Counted from the stretch's first letter, positions 1 to 9,803 are shown. The stretch is 64,000 nt of DNA from Synechococcus sp. HJ21-Hayes (GCF_024345835.1 NZ_JAGQBW010000007.1:62001-126000), one strand, 5' to 3'. Translations and numbers: made by a program. Notes: generated by a model from the letters alone, not told the origin.

Positions 1-906
1 GGCGATCGAGCGATCCCCCATCACGGCCTTGTTGGCCAGCCCCACCTGGCCGGCCAGGATCACGCCGTTGCCCAGCTTGGCCCCGCCGGCGATGCCCACC
101 TGGGCGGCGAGGGCGCAGCCTTGGCCCGTGGTCACGCCATGGCCCACGTGCACCAGGTTGTCGATCTTGGTGCCAGCGCCGATGCGGGTTTCTCCCACCG
201 ACGGGCGATCAATTGTGCTGCCGCAGCCCACTTCCACACCGGCTTCTAGGACCACTAGGCCGGTCTGGGGCATCTTGCGCCAGCCATTCGCAGTAGGAAC
301 AAAGCCAAAACCCTCGCTGCCGATCACGGCGTTGGAGTGCACCACACAGCCGCTCGCCAGGCGTGAGCCCGGGTGCAGCACGGCACCGGCGTGGAGTTCA
401 CAGCCCTCGCCGATCTGTACGTCCTCGTAGATCACCACATGGGGATGGAGGGTGCAGCTGGAGCCGATCTGCACCTCGGCGCCGATCACCACATGGGCCC
501 CAACGTGGGACCCCATGCCCACCACCGCAGAGGGGTCGATCACCGCGCTCGGGTGGATTCCTGCAGGCTTGGCCCGACGGGGATGGAGGGCCTCCAGGGC
601 CTCGGCGAACCCCAGCCGGGGATCCGCCAGGGCGATCCAGGCCAGCCCCTGGGCACTGGCCTGCTCTTGCAGTGCTGGCGCCTCATCGCCGCGTTGCGGG
701 AGGAGCACCGCACTGGCTGTGGTGCCGCCGAGAGCGGCAGCCAGGGCATTGCCTGGCTCCAGAAAACTCAGCTGGCCGGCCCTGGCCTGATCGAGGGCGC
801 CGGCACCCTGGAGCTCCGGATCGCTGCCCAGGTCATGGGGCAGGTGCTGGAGGCCGCCGGCGGATTGCACTTCACTCAGCCGGCTGAGCAGGTCGCTGAA
901 GCGCAT
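1..906 (-). CDS. lpxD: UDP-3-O-acylglucosamine N-acyltransferase, 3' end outside window
   Basis: Adds the N-linked acyl chain to UDP-3-O-acylglucosamine in lipid A biosynthesis. The first 302 residues are visible; the stop lies before base 1. Residues 1 to about 105 match an LpxD N-terminal domain (starts [10 protein letters not shown]), followed by a left-handed beta-helix of hexapeptide repeats. The family signature [13 protein letters not shown] near residues 244-256 contains the expected catalytic histidine. The ATG at 906 is the first sensible start. It is the last visible member of a minus-strand run, 54 nt downstream of proB. Family assignment is secure; only completeness is unknown. 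Confidence 0.93.
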   Translation of the reverse strand, partial: MRFSDLLSRLSEVQSAGGLQHLPHDLGSDPELQGAGALDQARAGQLSFLEPGNALAAALGGTTASAVLLPQRGDEAPALQEQASAQGLAWIALADPRLGFAEALEALHPRRAKPAGIHPSAVIDPSAVVGMGSHVGAHVVIGAEVQIGSSCTLHPHVVIYEDVQIGEGCELHAGAVLHPGSRLASGCVVHSNAVIGSEGFGFVPTANGWRKMPQTGLVVLEAGVEVGCGSTIDRPSVGETRIGAGTKIDNLVHVGHGVTTGQGCALAAQVGIAGGAKLGNGVILAGQVGLANKAVMGDRSIA

Positions 907-960
907 GGGGGCCGTGGGCTTTCGGCCGAATCGTAGGGCCCGTGCTTGGACCCAGGTCGA

Positions 961-2043
961 TCAGCTGGGGGTGGCGGCAGCGGTGAGCACCAGGTGATCG
1001 CGGTGCACCACCAGCCCGCGCTGGCCCATCACGCTGCGCAGGTCGTCGCTGCTGAGGGCGGATAAACCGCGAGCCAGCTCACGACCATCCAGGGCCAGGA
1101 GACGCACGGCATCTCGGGCGGCGAAGTGGCCCTCCACCTGCTGGACCCCCACCGCCAGCAAGGAGGCCCCCTGCTGCACCAGCGCTTGCTCGGCGCCCCG
1201 GTCCACGGTGATGCTGCCCTGGGGCAGCAGGGCGTGGGCCAGCCAGCCCTTGCGGTCGCTGAGGGGTTGGGGGCTGGGATGGAAGCGGGTGCCCACGTTG
1301 GCCCCCGCTAGCAGGGCCTCCAGTACCGCCGGATCGCGGCCATCGGCCAGCCGCACCGGAATGCCGCTGGCGGTGGCGATGCGGGCGGCGGAGAGCTTGG
1401 TGGTCATGCCCCCGGTGCCCCAGTTGCCGCCCCCCTTGGCCACGCCTGTCAGGGCTTCCAGTTCCGCCAGGCTGTTCACCTCGGCGATGGGACGGGCGTC
1501 GGCATCGCGGCGGGGATCTCCCGAATAGAGGCTGTCGATGTCGGTGAGCAGCACCAGCTCATCGGCCCCAACGGCTACGGCCACCAGGGCGGAGAGGGTG
1601 TCGTTGTCGCCGAAGCGCAACTCATCGGTGGCAAGGGTGTCGTTCTCGTTGATCACCGGCGTCACACCCCAGGCGAGCAGTTGCTCGAGGGTGCGGCAGG
1701 CGTTCTGGTACCGGCGCCGTGACGCCAGATCGCCGCGGGTGAGTAGCACCTGGGCCACGCAGCGGCCGTGGCTGGCGAAGGCCTGGTCGTAGAGGGTCAT
1801 CAGCCGCCCCTGGCCCACGGCGGCGGCGGCCTGCAGGGCCTCTACCTCAGTGGGGCGCTGGGCCTGGCCCAGGGCATGGCAGCCCAGACCCACCGCCCCA
1901 CTGGTGACCAGGGCCACGGGTTCCCCCCGCTGCCACAGGCCACTGAGGCTCGAGGCCAGATCGGCGATCACCTGCTCGGTGCTGCGGGATGGATCGCCCC
2001 GCAGCAGGCTGGTACCCACCTTGATCACCCGTCGTTTGGTCAT
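961..2043 (-). CDS. proB: glutamate 5-kinase
   Basis: Phosphorylates glutamate to gamma-glutamyl phosphate, the first step of proline synthesis. The 360-residue length is normal. An amino-acid kinase domain fills residues 1 to about 260, with RRVIKVGTSLL at the N-terminus, VTSGAVGLG near residue 50 and NENDTLATDE near residue 150. A PUA domain follows at about 275-350. The ATG at 2043 lies 18 nt after yqeG, in a co-directional run with yqeG, DUF3727 and ruvX. proA is not in the window. Confidence 0.96.
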   Translation of the reverse strand: MTKRRVIKVGTSLLRGDPSRSTEQVIADLASSLSGLWQRGEPVALVTSGAVGLGCHALGQAQRPTEVEALQAAAAVGQGRLMTLYDQAFASHGRCVAQVLLTRGDLASRRRYQNACRTLEQLLAWGVTPVINENDTLATDELRFGDNDTLSALVAVAVGADELVLLTDIDSLYSGDPRRDADARPIAEVNSLAELEALTGVAKGGGNWGTGGMTTKLSAARIATASGIPVRLADGRDPAVLEALLAGANVGTRFHPSPQPLSDRKGWLAHALLPQGSITVDRGAEQALVQQGASLLAVGVQQVEGHFAARDAVRLLALDGRELARGLSALSSDDLRSVMGQRGLVVHRDHLVLTAAATPS

Positions 2044-2061
2044 GCTCGGCCGTTCTCCGTG

Positions 2062-2583
2062 TCAGCGCAGGGAGGCACCGGCCAGCCGCGCCAGCTTCAC
2101 CTCCAACATCTGCCAGCGATCGTGGGGACAGGGTTGTCCCTCCGGATTCACCGGTTTCACCAGCACCGTGTAGAGGCCCAGGCGGTTGCCGGCCAAGACA
2201 TCGGTGAACACGCGATCGCCCACGATCGCCACGTGGGCTGGGGGGATGGCCAGCTCAGCCAAGACCCGCCTCAGCGCGCCTCGGCGCGGTTTGCCTGCGC
2301 TGGAGGTGAAGGCCACGCCCAGTTGGTCGGCCAGGCCGCCGATGCGGCTGCGGGAGGGGTTGTTACTGAACAGGTGCAGGGGCATGTGCTCCTGGGCCCG
2401 CCGTAGCCACAGCTCCATGGCCGGCGGCAGTTGGTGGCTGCGCCGGGGCAGCAGGGTTCGATCGACATCCAGCACCAGGGCCTGGATGCGTTGCTCGATC
2501 AGGTGCTCCAGCGGCAGCTCCGCCAGGGTGCCGGGGGCCATCCAGTCGGGTTGCAGGAGCTGCGTCAGGGACAAGCGGGTCAC
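2062..2583 (-). CDS. yqeG: YqeG family HAD IIIA-type phosphatase
   Basis: A 173-residue HAD-superfamily phosphatase of the YqeG/GEP4-like subgroup. Motif I is LVLDVDRTLLP at about residues 36-46, a threonine/serine-type motif II lies in LHLFSNNPSR near 75, and motif III/IV appears as IVGDRVFTDVLAGNR near 122-136. The second motif I aspartate is preserved. The physiological substrate in cyanobacteria is uncertain; eukaryotic relatives dephosphorylate phosphatidylglycerophosphate, and pgsA is present about 10 kb away. The start is GTG at 2583, 3 nt after DUF3727. Confidence 0.88.
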   Translation of the reverse strand: MTRLSLTQLLQPDWMAPGTLAELPLEHLIEQRIQALVLDVDRTLLPRRSHQLPPAMELWLRRAQEHMPLHLFSNNPSRSRIGGLADQLGVAFTSSAGKPRRGALRRVLAELAIPPAHVAIVGDRVFTDVLAGNRLGLYTVLVKPVNPEGQPCPHDRWQMLEVKLARLAGASLR

Positions 2584-2586
2584 GCG

Positions 2587-3150
2587 TCAGTCGTCGGCGA
2601 GTTCGCGCTCGTCCAGCTCGGCCTCGATGCGGGGCTGGATCCGCTCGAATTCCTCCCCTTCCACCAGCACGCCCTCGCCGTCCTGCAGGCGGGCCACCAC
2701 AAAGAAGGGATCCAGGGGGATGAACAGGCCGTATTCCTGCTCGTTGGCCCGGAACTGGATCAGCATCTCGTAGAGGTCGGTGTCCTCGCTGTCCTCGTCG
2801 TCCTCGATGTCCTCTTCCAGTTCCTCGGGCTCATCCAGGTCGCCGCTCACGGTGAGGGTCACGGCCGAGCGCACCAGGGTGAGGTCGTGTTCCTGGAGCA
2901 CCACCTCGGCCACCGACAGGATCGATTCGGCCGCATCGAGTTCCTCGATCACCTCGTCCTCGCTGTCCTCGTCCTCGGCGATGCGTACCAGGCACACCGG
3001 GGTATCCACAGGGGTGAGCAGGGCGTAGTCGTTGCCATCCAGGGGAATCAGCTGCTCGAGGAAGCAGAGCAGATGGCGACCCTGGCCATCGCGCACGAGC
3101 ACCGTGGGCACATCACCGGATCCGTTCGCAGTCGGGCCGTCGGAGCTCAT
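2587..3150 (-). CDS. DUF3727 domain-containing protein
   Basis: A cyanobacterial conserved protein of about 187 residues with no known activity. The first half carries a beta-rich block around RHLLCFLEQLIPLDGNDYALLTPVD. A very acidic centre follows (EELEEDIEDDEDSEDTD near residues 115-131), then a second beta block near LIQFRANEQEYGLFIPLDPF. The ATG at 3150 is preferred because an earlier in-frame start at 3318 would run deep into ruvX. It sits between ruvX and yqeG, a neighbourhood typical of cyanobacteria. The family call is from pattern recognition. Confidence 0.85.
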   Translation of the reverse strand: MSSDGPTANGSGDVPTVLVRDGQGRHLLCFLEQLIPLDGNDYALLTPVDTPVCLVRIAEDEDSEDEVIEELDAAESILSVAEVVLQEHDLTLVRSAVTLTVSGDLDEPEELEEDIEDDEDSEDTDLYEMLIQFRANEQEYGLFIPLDPFFVVARLQDGEGVLVEGEEFERIQPRIEAELDERELADD

Positions 3151-3169
3151 GAAGAGGAGGCAGATCTTC

Positions 3170-3649
3170 TCAGGATGCCTGCGCACCCTCCCCGGGGCCA
3201 AGCACAGGGGTCGCCGCTGGGACCGGCGCAGGCTCAGGCCCCTCGGCCAGCCACTGCTCCAGCAGCATGGCGGCGGCAGCGCTGTCGAGGGCACCGCTGC
3301 GATCGCCCTGCAGCCCATGGCGTTCTGCAGCGGCCCAGCTACTGGCGTATTCGTTCACAAAGGCGAGGGGCAGCTCCAGGGTCCGGGCCAGCCGCTCGCC
3401 GTAACGGCGGCAGTGCAGAGCCTGGTTGGTGGGCTGCTGGGTGGCATCCAGGGGCAGCCCCACCACGAGGGCGGTGATGCGCCGCTGTGCCACCAGGGGC
3501 TGCAGTACAGCCAGGTCTGCTGGGAACTTGCCCCGCTGCAAAGCCCGCAGGTGCGTCACGGTGAGCCCCAGGGCGTCACAGCCCGCCAGCCCGATCCGCT
3601 TGCGTCCCACATCGAGAGCAAGCACTGAGCGTGGCTTGGGGGCCACCAT
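3170..3649 (-). CDS. ruvX: Holliday junction resolvase RuvX/YqgF family
   Basis: RNase H-fold nuclease of 159 residues, linked in other bacteria to recombination and 16S rRNA pre-processing. The first acidic motif is LALDVGRKRIGLAGCD at residues 10-25, VVGLPLDATQQ lies near 62, and the last acidic position is in LDSAAAAMLLEQWL near 119. The usual DER triad in the third motif reads NEY (VNEYASSW, near residue 98), so one expected acid is asparagine. That variation may be lineage-normal. The gene starts 3 nt after the GNAT-like gene and ends 19 nt before DUF3727. Confidence 0.9.
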   Translation of the reverse strand: MVAPKPRSVLALDVGRKRIGLAGCDALGLTVTHLRALQRGKFPADLAVLQPLVAQRRITALVVGLPLDATQQPTNQALHCRRYGERLARTLELPLAFVNEYASSWAAAERHGLQGDRSGALDSAAAAMLLEQWLAEGPEPAPVPAATPVLGPGEGAQAS

Positions 3650-3652
3650 CGA

Positions 3653-4741
3653 TCAGCGGCTCCAACGGCCCACCGGCGTGGGAATCGGACCTTGGCGGGG
3701 CTGCAGCCGGCCGAGTACGGCCTCAAGCTTGCGGGCCATCTCCTGGCTGGGTTGGGGCGCATGGCGACGCCAGACGCTGCGGGCCATCAGCACCTCTTCG
3801 CCCTCTGGCGCCATGCCCAGGCTCTGGAACCACTGGCTGCGTTCGCGGTCGGTCAAATCGCTCCGCACAATCACTTGCTCCGATCCGGCGGCCCCTTGTT
3901 CCAGCAGCCATTGCAGTGCGGGGCCCTGCAGGTGCTGCCAGCCCGGGTGCAGGCTGAGCTCCAGCTCGGGGATGCCGCGGGAGCTGTGGCGCAGGCGGCG
4001 AACTCCCGCCACGGCCTGTTGCCTGCTGTTGTCGATCAACATCAGGCTGGGCGATTGGCTCTGGTCCAGTAGGTCTTCGACCCGGCGATCCAGCAACTGG
4101 CGCAGCTGGGCTGGCAGGGCCGCCTGTTCCAGGTGCCACATGGCCGAGGCGGTCCGGCTGTTCAGGGGCCGGAGCTGCAGCTCGGCGGGCAGCTTCACAG
4201 CATCCGGCTCCACCGCCTGGCCGCTGTTGGAGGGCTCCCAGCGCCAGAGGGTTTCACGCCGCAGAGGCTGGAAGCCCTGCTGACGCAGCAGAGCGAGCCG
4301 GGCATCATCGCAGCTGGGGCTGGTGGCGATCCAGCTGGCGGCACTGCGGCTGCGCTGGATCGCCTCCCGTACAAGGGCCGCTTCCACGGCCATGCGGCCC
4401 GCTTCGCTGGCACCCAGCACGGCTTCACAGGTGCGCAGGTGTTGCAGCTGCCAGCAACTGCCGCTGCGGTTCAGGCGCTTGCTCACCACCAGCCCCAGGG
4501 GCTGGTGGCTCTGGCGATAGGCCACGAGCACCATCGGCGCCAAGGCCCGCTGGGCCGTGAGGCTGTGGAGCAGACGCTCCGGCCCCTGCAGCAGCAGGGA
4601 GCGCTGCAGCAGGGGATGCAGGTCTTGAAAGGCGGAGTCCTGTAGGAGCGGCAGATGCCAGCCCCGCAAGGGCTCGATCTGCAGGGGTGGCGGCGTCAGC
4701 GGCGGCGTCACAGGTGGCGGCACGGGCTGCGGCACGGGCAT
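3653..4741 (-). CDS. GNAT-like acetyltransferase domain protein, function unknown
   Basis: About 362 residues from the ATG at 4741; a TTG at 4783 would add 14. After a proline-rich leader there are two weak acetyltransferase-like halves. The first holds APMVLVAYRQSHQPLGLVVSKRL and VEAALVREAIQRSRSAASW; the second holds SLMLIDNSRQQAVAGVRRLR and LQWLLEQGAAGSEQVIVRSDL. The strand/helix order resembles GNAT proteins, but no clean acetyl-CoA P-loop was identified. It is transcribed between the F420-ligase-like gene and ruvX. Substrate unknown; the GNAT call is inference. Confidence 0.6.
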   Translation of the reverse strand: MPVPQPVPPPVTPPLTPPPLQIEPLRGWHLPLLQDSAFQDLHPLLQRSLLLQGPERLLHSLTAQRALAPMVLVAYRQSHQPLGLVVSKRLNRSGSCWQLQHLRTCEAVLGASEAGRMAVEAALVREAIQRSRSAASWIATSPSCDDARLALLRQQGFQPLRRETLWRWEPSNSGQAVEPDAVKLPAELQLRPLNSRTASAMWHLEQAALPAQLRQLLDRRVEDLLDQSQSPSLMLIDNSRQQAVAGVRRLRHSSRGIPELELSLHPGWQHLQGPALQWLLEQGAAGSEQVIVRSDLTDRERSQWFQSLGMAPEGEEVLMARSVWRRHAPQPSQEMARKLEAVLGRLQPRQGPIPTPVGRWSR

Positions 4742-4785
4742 GTCCCTGGAGGAGGGCCGCCCAGGCAAAAGGGCTTGTTGCAATG

Positions 4786-5976
4786 TTATGGGCGAACCAG
4801 CACGAGGGGCGTGCGCTCGTTGGCGTTCCCGGCCGGGTTGGGCCGCAGCGCCCGCTGCAGCAGCGCCTCGTCGCAGCCGGGGCTCGAGGCCAGTACCTTC
4901 ACTCGGCCCAGGTCGTTCACGTCCACCACCGCCACTGCCACGCCTAGGTCGGCCGCCAGTTGGGCACAGATGGCTGCGGGTTGGTCAGGTCCCAGCACAA
5001 TCGTCTGGTCGTAGGGGGGGGTAGTGCCAGTGATGTCGTCGATCAGACGGGCCTGTTCACCAGCGAGCCGATAGAACCAACCCTTCGACCCCACCAACTT
5101 CAGGGCCATCCCCACCAACCAGGCGCACAGCACCCTGGCAGGGCCCACATCGTCGATCAGGCTCTGCAGGCCGCAGGCGGAGGCCAGGGAGCTGGTGGGG
5201 TGGAAGACGCGGCAGAGGAGCCGTGCCAGCGAAGATGGTTCCACCGTGGCGGGATGGTGGTAACGCCCCTGCATCACCGCCAGTGGGGTTTCCCCGATGG
5301 TGAGCACATCGCCGGGTTGCAGAACGGCGCCGGCGTAGTGACGCAGCACCTCGGTGGGATCGTCGAGGGTGCCGAGCAGATGGGTGCGAATCGGCAATAC
5401 CGAGCAGTGGTCGCCCTGGCGCCAGCTGGAGGTGCTGGGGTTGGCCGGGGCCGGTTTACGCAGGGGGATCAGCACGCCATCGCGGCGCTGCAGGCGTCCG
5501 AAGGGGCCGTAGTTCACCCAGAGAATCTCGAGCCAGAGGGTGTCGAGTAGGGCCTTCAGATCGCTGCCTGCAGGCCCACTGATGCTCACGCTCACGTCGG
5601 CTTGGGTGGTCTTGCGGCCCTTCACGATGTAAGCGAACCAGTAGCCATCCGCCCGCGATTCCTCATCGGGATGGCGGGGGGTAATGCGGTTGGTGATGGT
5701 GAGTGCCGAGAGATCACCACGGCCCAGCAGGGTGGGCTGCAGGCTGATTTCCGGCACAAACACCTCCATGCGGGCATGGGGGTTGTGGATCTGGATGGAT
5801 CCCTTCACCAGCACCTGGCTATCGCCCTCCCGCTGCACTTTCCAGCCGCTGGTGCTGATCTGCAGGGGTGAGGCAGGCCTTAGCCGGTGGCGGCTCTCCA
5901 GCCACAGCAGGGCCAGCCCGAAGATCAGGGCACTGATCAGCAGGAACGCAATCACGGGATACAACGCCAGCTCCAT
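4786..5976 (-). CDS. F420-0:gamma-glutamyl ligase-like membrane-anchored protein
   Basis: The 396-residue protein starts with one membrane segment (residues 4-26, VIAFLLISALIFGLALLWL). A cyanobacterial N-terminal domain follows, then a C-terminal half resembling CofE/F420-0 gamma-glutamyl ligase. Key stretches are LPIRTHLLGTLDDPTEVLRH near 195, LQPGDVLTIGETPLAVMQGR near 221, and LIDDITGTTPPYDQTIVLGP near 312. CofE adds glutamate to the F420 precursor in actinobacteria and archaea. Cyanobacteria generally make the F0 chromophore but not full F420, so the actual substrate is open. It heads the minus-strand run. Confidence 0.78.
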   Translation of the reverse strand: MELALYPVIAFLLISALIFGLALLWLESRHRLRPASPLQISTSGWKVQREGDSQVLVKGSIQIHNPHARMEVFVPEISLQPTLLGRGDLSALTITNRITPRHPDEESRADGYWFAYIVKGRKTTQADVSVSISGPAGSDLKALLDTLWLEILWVNYGPFGRLQRRDGVLIPLRKPAPANPSTSSWRQGDHCSVLPIRTHLLGTLDDPTEVLRHYAGAVLQPGDVLTIGETPLAVMQGRYHHPATVEPSSLARLLCRVFHPTSSLASACGLQSLIDDVGPARVLCAWLVGMALKLVGSKGWFYRLAGEQARLIDDITGTTPPYDQTIVLGPDQPAAICAQLAADLGVAVAVVDVNDLGRVKVLASSPGCDEALLQRALRPNPAGNANERTPLVLVRP

Positions 5977-6039
5977 GGGGTTTGCGGGAGCGTAGGGCCG
6001 GCTACTGCCCAGTCCACCCCCTGGGCATCAGTGGCTGCC

Positions 6040-7449
6040 TTACACCATCTGCTCCGGCCGCACCCACTGGTCGAAGTCATCGGCGCTGATGTCTCCGAGC
6101 ACCAGGGCGGCTTCCTTGAGGCTGAGGCCGTGCTTGTGGGCGTGCTTGGCGATGGCGCAGGCGCGGTCGTAGCCGATGGCAGGGGTGAGGGCGGTCACGA
6201 GCATCAAGCTCTGGTTGAGCAGCCTCTCGATGCGGGGCTCGTTGGCTTTGAGGCCTTCGATGCAGTGTTCCCGGAAGCTCTGGCAGCCGCCCGCCAGGAG
6301 CTCGAGGCTCTCCAGCAGGTTGTGGGCGATCAGGGGTTTGAACACATTCAGCTCGAAGTTGCCCTGGCTGGCCGCCATCTGCACGGCGGTGTTGTTGCCC
6401 ATCACCTGCACCGCCACCATGGTGAGGCTCTCGCACTGGGTGGGGTTTACCTTGCCCGGCATGATTGAGGAGCCCGGCTCGTTTTCTGGCAGCACCAGTT
6501 CCCCCAGGCCGCAACGGGGGCCGCTGCCCAGCCAGCGGATGTCGTTGGCGATCTTCATCAGGCTGCCGGCCAGCACGGTGAGCGCGCCGTGGCAGCTGGC
6601 TAGGGCCTCGTGGCCGGCCAGGGCCTGGAACTTGTTGGGGGCACTGGTGAACAGGGTGCCCAGGCGTGCGGGGAGCCGCTGGGTCCCCGCCTCGCCGCAG
6701 CCCTTCGGGGCATTGAGGCCGGTGCCAACCGCCGTGCCGCCGATGGCCAGCTCCCGCACCCGCGGCAGGGTGGCTCGGATCGCCTCGAGCCCCAACTGCA
6801 GTTGGGCCACGTAACCGCTGAATTCCTGGCCGAGGCTCAGGGGGACCGCGTCCTGCAAATGGGTGCGGCCGATCTTCACGATCTCGGCGTAGGCGGTGGC
6901 CTTGGCCTGCAGGGCTGTGGTGAGGCCCTCCACGGCTGGAATCAGGCTCCGTTCGAGTTCCAGCACCACGGCAATGTGCATGGCCGCTGGGAAGGTGTCG
7001 TTGCTCGACTGGCTCAGGTTCACATGGTCGTTGGGGTGCACAGGGCTCTTGCTGCCCAGCTCACCCCCCAGGGCTTCCACGGCCCGGTTGGCGATCACCT
7101 CGTTGGCATTCATGTTGCTTTGGGTGCCCGAGCCCGTCTGCCAGATCTTCAGGGGGAACTCAGCGTCCAGCGCACCAGTGGCCACCTCTTCAGCCGCGCT
7201 CACGATGGCGGCACAGAGGCTGGCGTCGAGTTTGCCCAGGTCGCGGTTGACTTCGGCGCAGGCCGCCTTGAGTTGGCCAAAGGCGTGCACCACCGCCAGC
7301 GGCATGGGCTGACCAAAGGGAAAATTCCGGATCGAGCGCTGGGTCTGGGCTCCCCAGTAGTGCTCGCTGGGCACCGCAATGGCCCCGAGGCTGTCGGTTT
7401 CGAGGCGGGTGGTGCCGTTGGCGGTTGCGCTGCGCTTGCCGTTGGTCAT
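6040..7449 (-). CDS. fumC: fumarate hydratase class II
   Basis: Hydrates fumarate to malate. The 469-residue length is right for the family. The lyase superfamily signature [15 protein letters not shown] occurs near residues 326-340, the substrate-site block [14 protein letters not shown] near 105-118, and the catalytic-histidine block [15 protein letters not shown] near 135-149. The [11 protein letters not shown] block near residue 30 is also typical. The start is an ATG at 7449, 16 nt after the upstream gene, so the two may be cotranscribed. Aspartase and argininosuccinate lyase share the fold, but the motifs favour FumC. Confidence 0.96.
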   Translation of the reverse strand: MTNGKRSATANGTTRLETDSLGAIAVPSEHYWGAQTQRSIRNFPFGQPMPLAVVHAFGQLKAACAEVNRDLGKLDASLCAAIVSAAEEVATGALDAEFPLKIWQTGSGTQSNMNANEVIANRAVEALGGELGSKSPVHPNDHVNLSQSSNDTFPAAMHIAVVLELERSLIPAVEGLTTALQAKATAYAEIVKIGRTHLQDAVPLSLGQEFSGYVAQLQLGLEAIRATLPRVRELAIGGTAVGTGLNAPKGCGEAGTQRLPARLGTLFTSAPNKFQALAGHEALASCHGALTVLAGSLMKIANDIRWLGSGPRCGLGELVLPENEPGSSIMPGKVNPTQCESLTMVAVQVMGNNTAVQMAASQGNFELNVFKPLIAHNLLESLELLAGGCQSFREHCIEGLKANEPRIERLLNQSLMLVTALTPAIGYDRACAIAKHAHKHGLSLKEAALVLGDISADDFDQWVRPEQMV

Positions 7450-7465
7450 GGCTGTCCCCAGGGGG

Positions 7466-8044
7466 TCACTTGGAAGGAACGATTTCGCTGTTCAGCTCGT
7501 TCACCTCGAGGTTGAGGCTGAGCTTTACGTCGCCCTGGGGCTTGAGGCCCGTTACCTGGGTAAGGGCCACGTTGATGGCATCGATGCTCACGGGGCCGCT
7601 CTCATCGAGCACCGCTTTGCCGTTCTGATCGAACACCACTACCTGGGGAATCAATCCCTTCCAGTAGCTGGCAGGGTCTGTGGGGCCATCCCCCTGGCGG
7701 CCTTGCAGGGGGTCGGTGGGGAGGATGATCAGCTCGGCCGTGCGGCCCCAGAGCCGCTGCAGCTCGTTGAACACGATGGCGTACTGCTTGCTGGCGGCGC
7801 TGTCGTCGAGGAAGAAGCCCAGCACGATCGGGCGGTGCTCGGCCATGGCATCCGCCAGGGTGCCCCGGGGTGGCACAAGGGAACCATTGCCGGCGTAGAG
7901 GGCGTAGATGTTGCCGTCGTAACTGTTGGTGTCGCGGGCGGCTTGGGCAGAGCCCGGCAGTGCCAAGGCCGCAGTCAGAGCCATCGTCAGCACCAGGGCG
8001 AAGGCGGTGCAGCGATTCAGCAACCGTGCCAGGAAACCGGGCAT
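7466..8044 (-). CDS. thioredoxin-like thylakoid protein, PSI accumulation factor family
   Basis: 192 residues from the ATG at 8044. Residues 1-35 form a lumenal/periplasmic signal peptide ([21 protein letters not shown], cleavage near AQA-A). The mature part has a thioredoxin-like layout ([25 protein letters not shown], then [21 protein letters not shown]) but no CxxC pair, so it is unlikely to be a redox enzyme. It resembles the cyanobacterial family annotated as thylakoid membrane photosystem I accumulation factor. It lies 16 nt upstream of fumC. The role is inferred from family resemblance. Confidence 0.78.
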   Translation of the reverse strand: MPGFLARLLNRCTAFALVLTMALTAALALPGSAQAARDTNSYDGNIYALYAGNGSLVPPRGTLADAMAEHRPIVLGFFLDDSAASKQYAIVFNELQRLWGRTAELIILPTDPLQGRQGDGPTDPASYWKGLIPQVVVFDQNGKAVLDESGPVSIDAINVALTQVTGLKPQGDVKLSLNLEVNELNSEIVPSK

Positions 8045-8088
8045 CAAACGGAACAGGCCAACATTGCGGCCATTGTGACCCGTGGCTT

Positions 8089-9786
8089 TCAGCCTCTGCT
8101 GATGCTGCGGCCCATGCCCTGGACAATGCCGCGGCCCACCAGGCCGATGGCCCGCCCGATCACCTGGGTCAGCACCACCACCACCAGATTCCCCAGGCGC
8201 CGCAGCAGGGCCTGGAGTTGAGGCGCCAGGGCATCGCGGCTCTCGAGGGCGAGGGTCACCAGCTGCTGCACCCAGCCCAGCTGGCGCAGCTCCCCATCGC
8301 GGGGTTCGGTGAGCGTTAGCGGGGTGATGGCGCCGGCCTCGAGCTTGTAGAGCAGCCGTTGGCTTTCGTAGAGCTGCACCGGCCGCTCAAACCAGCTGCC
8401 CCAGCGCTGCTGGGCATTGAGCTGATTGCGCAGCCGTTCCAGATTGCGGGTGGCCAGTAGGTCGCGGCCCAGCAAGTAGCGACGCAGCTCGGGCCAGTTG
8501 CTGCAGCAGGTCAGCAACTCGGCACTGATCAGTTCGGCGTTGCGGATCAGCCAGTTGCTGATCAGGGCTTCCAGCTGTAGAAGCGCCTGGGGCTCATCGG
8601 GAGCCAGCAGGCGGCCATCCACCAGTAGGGGCTGGGCCTGCACCAGGGCCGCCAGCATCGGCAGGGGCGCGGGCAGCTCGGGGTCCACGGAATCGAGATC
8701 GGCGTTGCTGCTCAGGGTGTCGGCCACGGGCAGCAGGCTGCCCTGCTGGGGCAATTGCACGTATTCCCCTGCCATCTGGCGTAGGGCGAGGCGGCGCAGC
8801 TCGGGTTGGAGGCTCTGCCAGCGCTGTTCGAGTTGTTCACCGCGCAGCTGGTCGTGGCGTAGCCGGATGATCAACAGATCCAGCTGGCTGATCAGGGCCA
8901 GCAGCAGGTCGCGGCGGTGTTCCTGGGTCAGGCCTTCGAGGGCCAGCCGCTGGCCGCTGTGGTTACTGAGCCCGGCCTGGGTAGCGGCCACCAGGCGCTC
9001 TTGGATGGCCTGCCACACCCCCACAGCGGTGCGTTCCCGCAGGGTGATGGCGGTCACGCCGGAGGGCTTGGACGCGCTCACCCGAGGTCCAGCGGCTTGA
9101 GCCGGAGCAGGGGCGGGAAAGGCCATGCTCACCGGCCCCCACAGCCAGAGCAGTAGGCGTCGGGCCACGGTGAGTTCTCGCAACCGTCCGAGCAGCAGGA
9201 GCTGGCTGAGGCCCCCTGGGACTGCCAGCTGCAGCCATTGCTCACAGCGGCGTTGCTCAGCATCGATTTGCACCAGGCCGCTCTGCAGCAGCCATGGCCC
9301 GAGTCCCAGGGCTTGCTGGGGTTCGCTGGAGCTGGCGGCCACGGGACGGAGCTCCACCACCCGTCCCCCAGCCAGCAGGGTTTGCACAGCCGCCTGGAGG
9401 TCGTCAGCCTCGGTGTCTCCCTGCTGGATCAAGCCCTCGGCAGGCAGTTGCAGCAGCCAGTCGCTGGGATAGGTGGCCTCCGCCGGGAGTAAGAGCAGCA
9501 GCGGTGCGGGCTGCCAGCGTTCCCGCAGGTGGTGCAGTTCCGCGGCCAGGGTTTCTGCAGGCAGGCCCGAGGGTGAGCTCCACAGCACTAGCTGGGGGGC
9601 CCCTTCCAGTTGTTCGGGCCAGCAGACCGTTCGGAAGCGGCCTCCTGCCGGCTCCGCGGCGCTCAACAGGCGGATCAATCCCTCCCGCAGGAGCGGGTCA
9701 GCCAGGATCAGCAGCTGGGGTGCGACCTGGGCCTTGGGCACGGCGTTGGAGACGGCGATGGTCAGGCCATAAGGTAGCCAGCCCAT
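8089..9786 (-). CDS. DUF3685 domain-containing protein (Ycf55-related)
   Basis: 565 residues from an ATG at 9786. The N-terminal approximately 140 residues look like a degenerate response-regulator receiver (LLILADPLLREGLIRLLSAAEP, then LVLWSSPSGLP). No phosphoacceptor aspartate could be assigned confidently. The remainder is a long helical DUF3685 region, with blocks such as LISNWLIRNAELISAELLTCC and RRYLLGRDLLATRNLERLRNQL near residues 410-450. The C-terminus ends in a short hydrophobic stretch around LRRLGNLVVVVLTQVIGRAIGLV, perhaps membrane-associated. The family is related to plastid Ycf55; its function is not established. Confidence 0.82.
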   Translation of the reverse strand: MGWLPYGLTIAVSNAVPKAQVAPQLLILADPLLREGLIRLLSAAEPAGGRFRTVCWPEQLEGAPQLVLWSSPSGLPAETLAAELHHLRERWQPAPLLLLLPAEATYPSDWLLQLPAEGLIQQGDTEADDLQAAVQTLLAGGRVVELRPVAASSSEPQQALGLGPWLLQSGLVQIDAEQRRCEQWLQLAVPGGLSQLLLLGRLRELTVARRLLLWLWGPVSMAFPAPAPAQAAGPRVSASKPSGVTAITLRERTAVGVWQAIQERLVAATQAGLSNHSGQRLALEGLTQEHRRDLLLALISQLDLLIIRLRHDQLRGEQLEQRWQSLQPELRRLALRQMAGEYVQLPQQGSLLPVADTLSSNADLDSVDPELPAPLPMLAALVQAQPLLVDGRLLAPDEPQALLQLEALISNWLIRNAELISAELLTCCSNWPELRRYLLGRDLLATRNLERLRNQLNAQQRWGSWFERPVQLYESQRLLYKLEAGAITPLTLTEPRDGELRQLGWVQQLVTLALESRDALAPQLQALLRRLGNLVVVVLTQVIGRAIGLVGRGIVQGMGRSISRG

Positions 9787-9803
9787 ACCCGTTACTCCAG
9801 GGT

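Noticed and set aside
2779-2820. Repetitive trinucleotide tract in the DUF3727 gene
   Set aside because: It encodes the acidic Glu/Asp-rich linker, not a separate repeat element.
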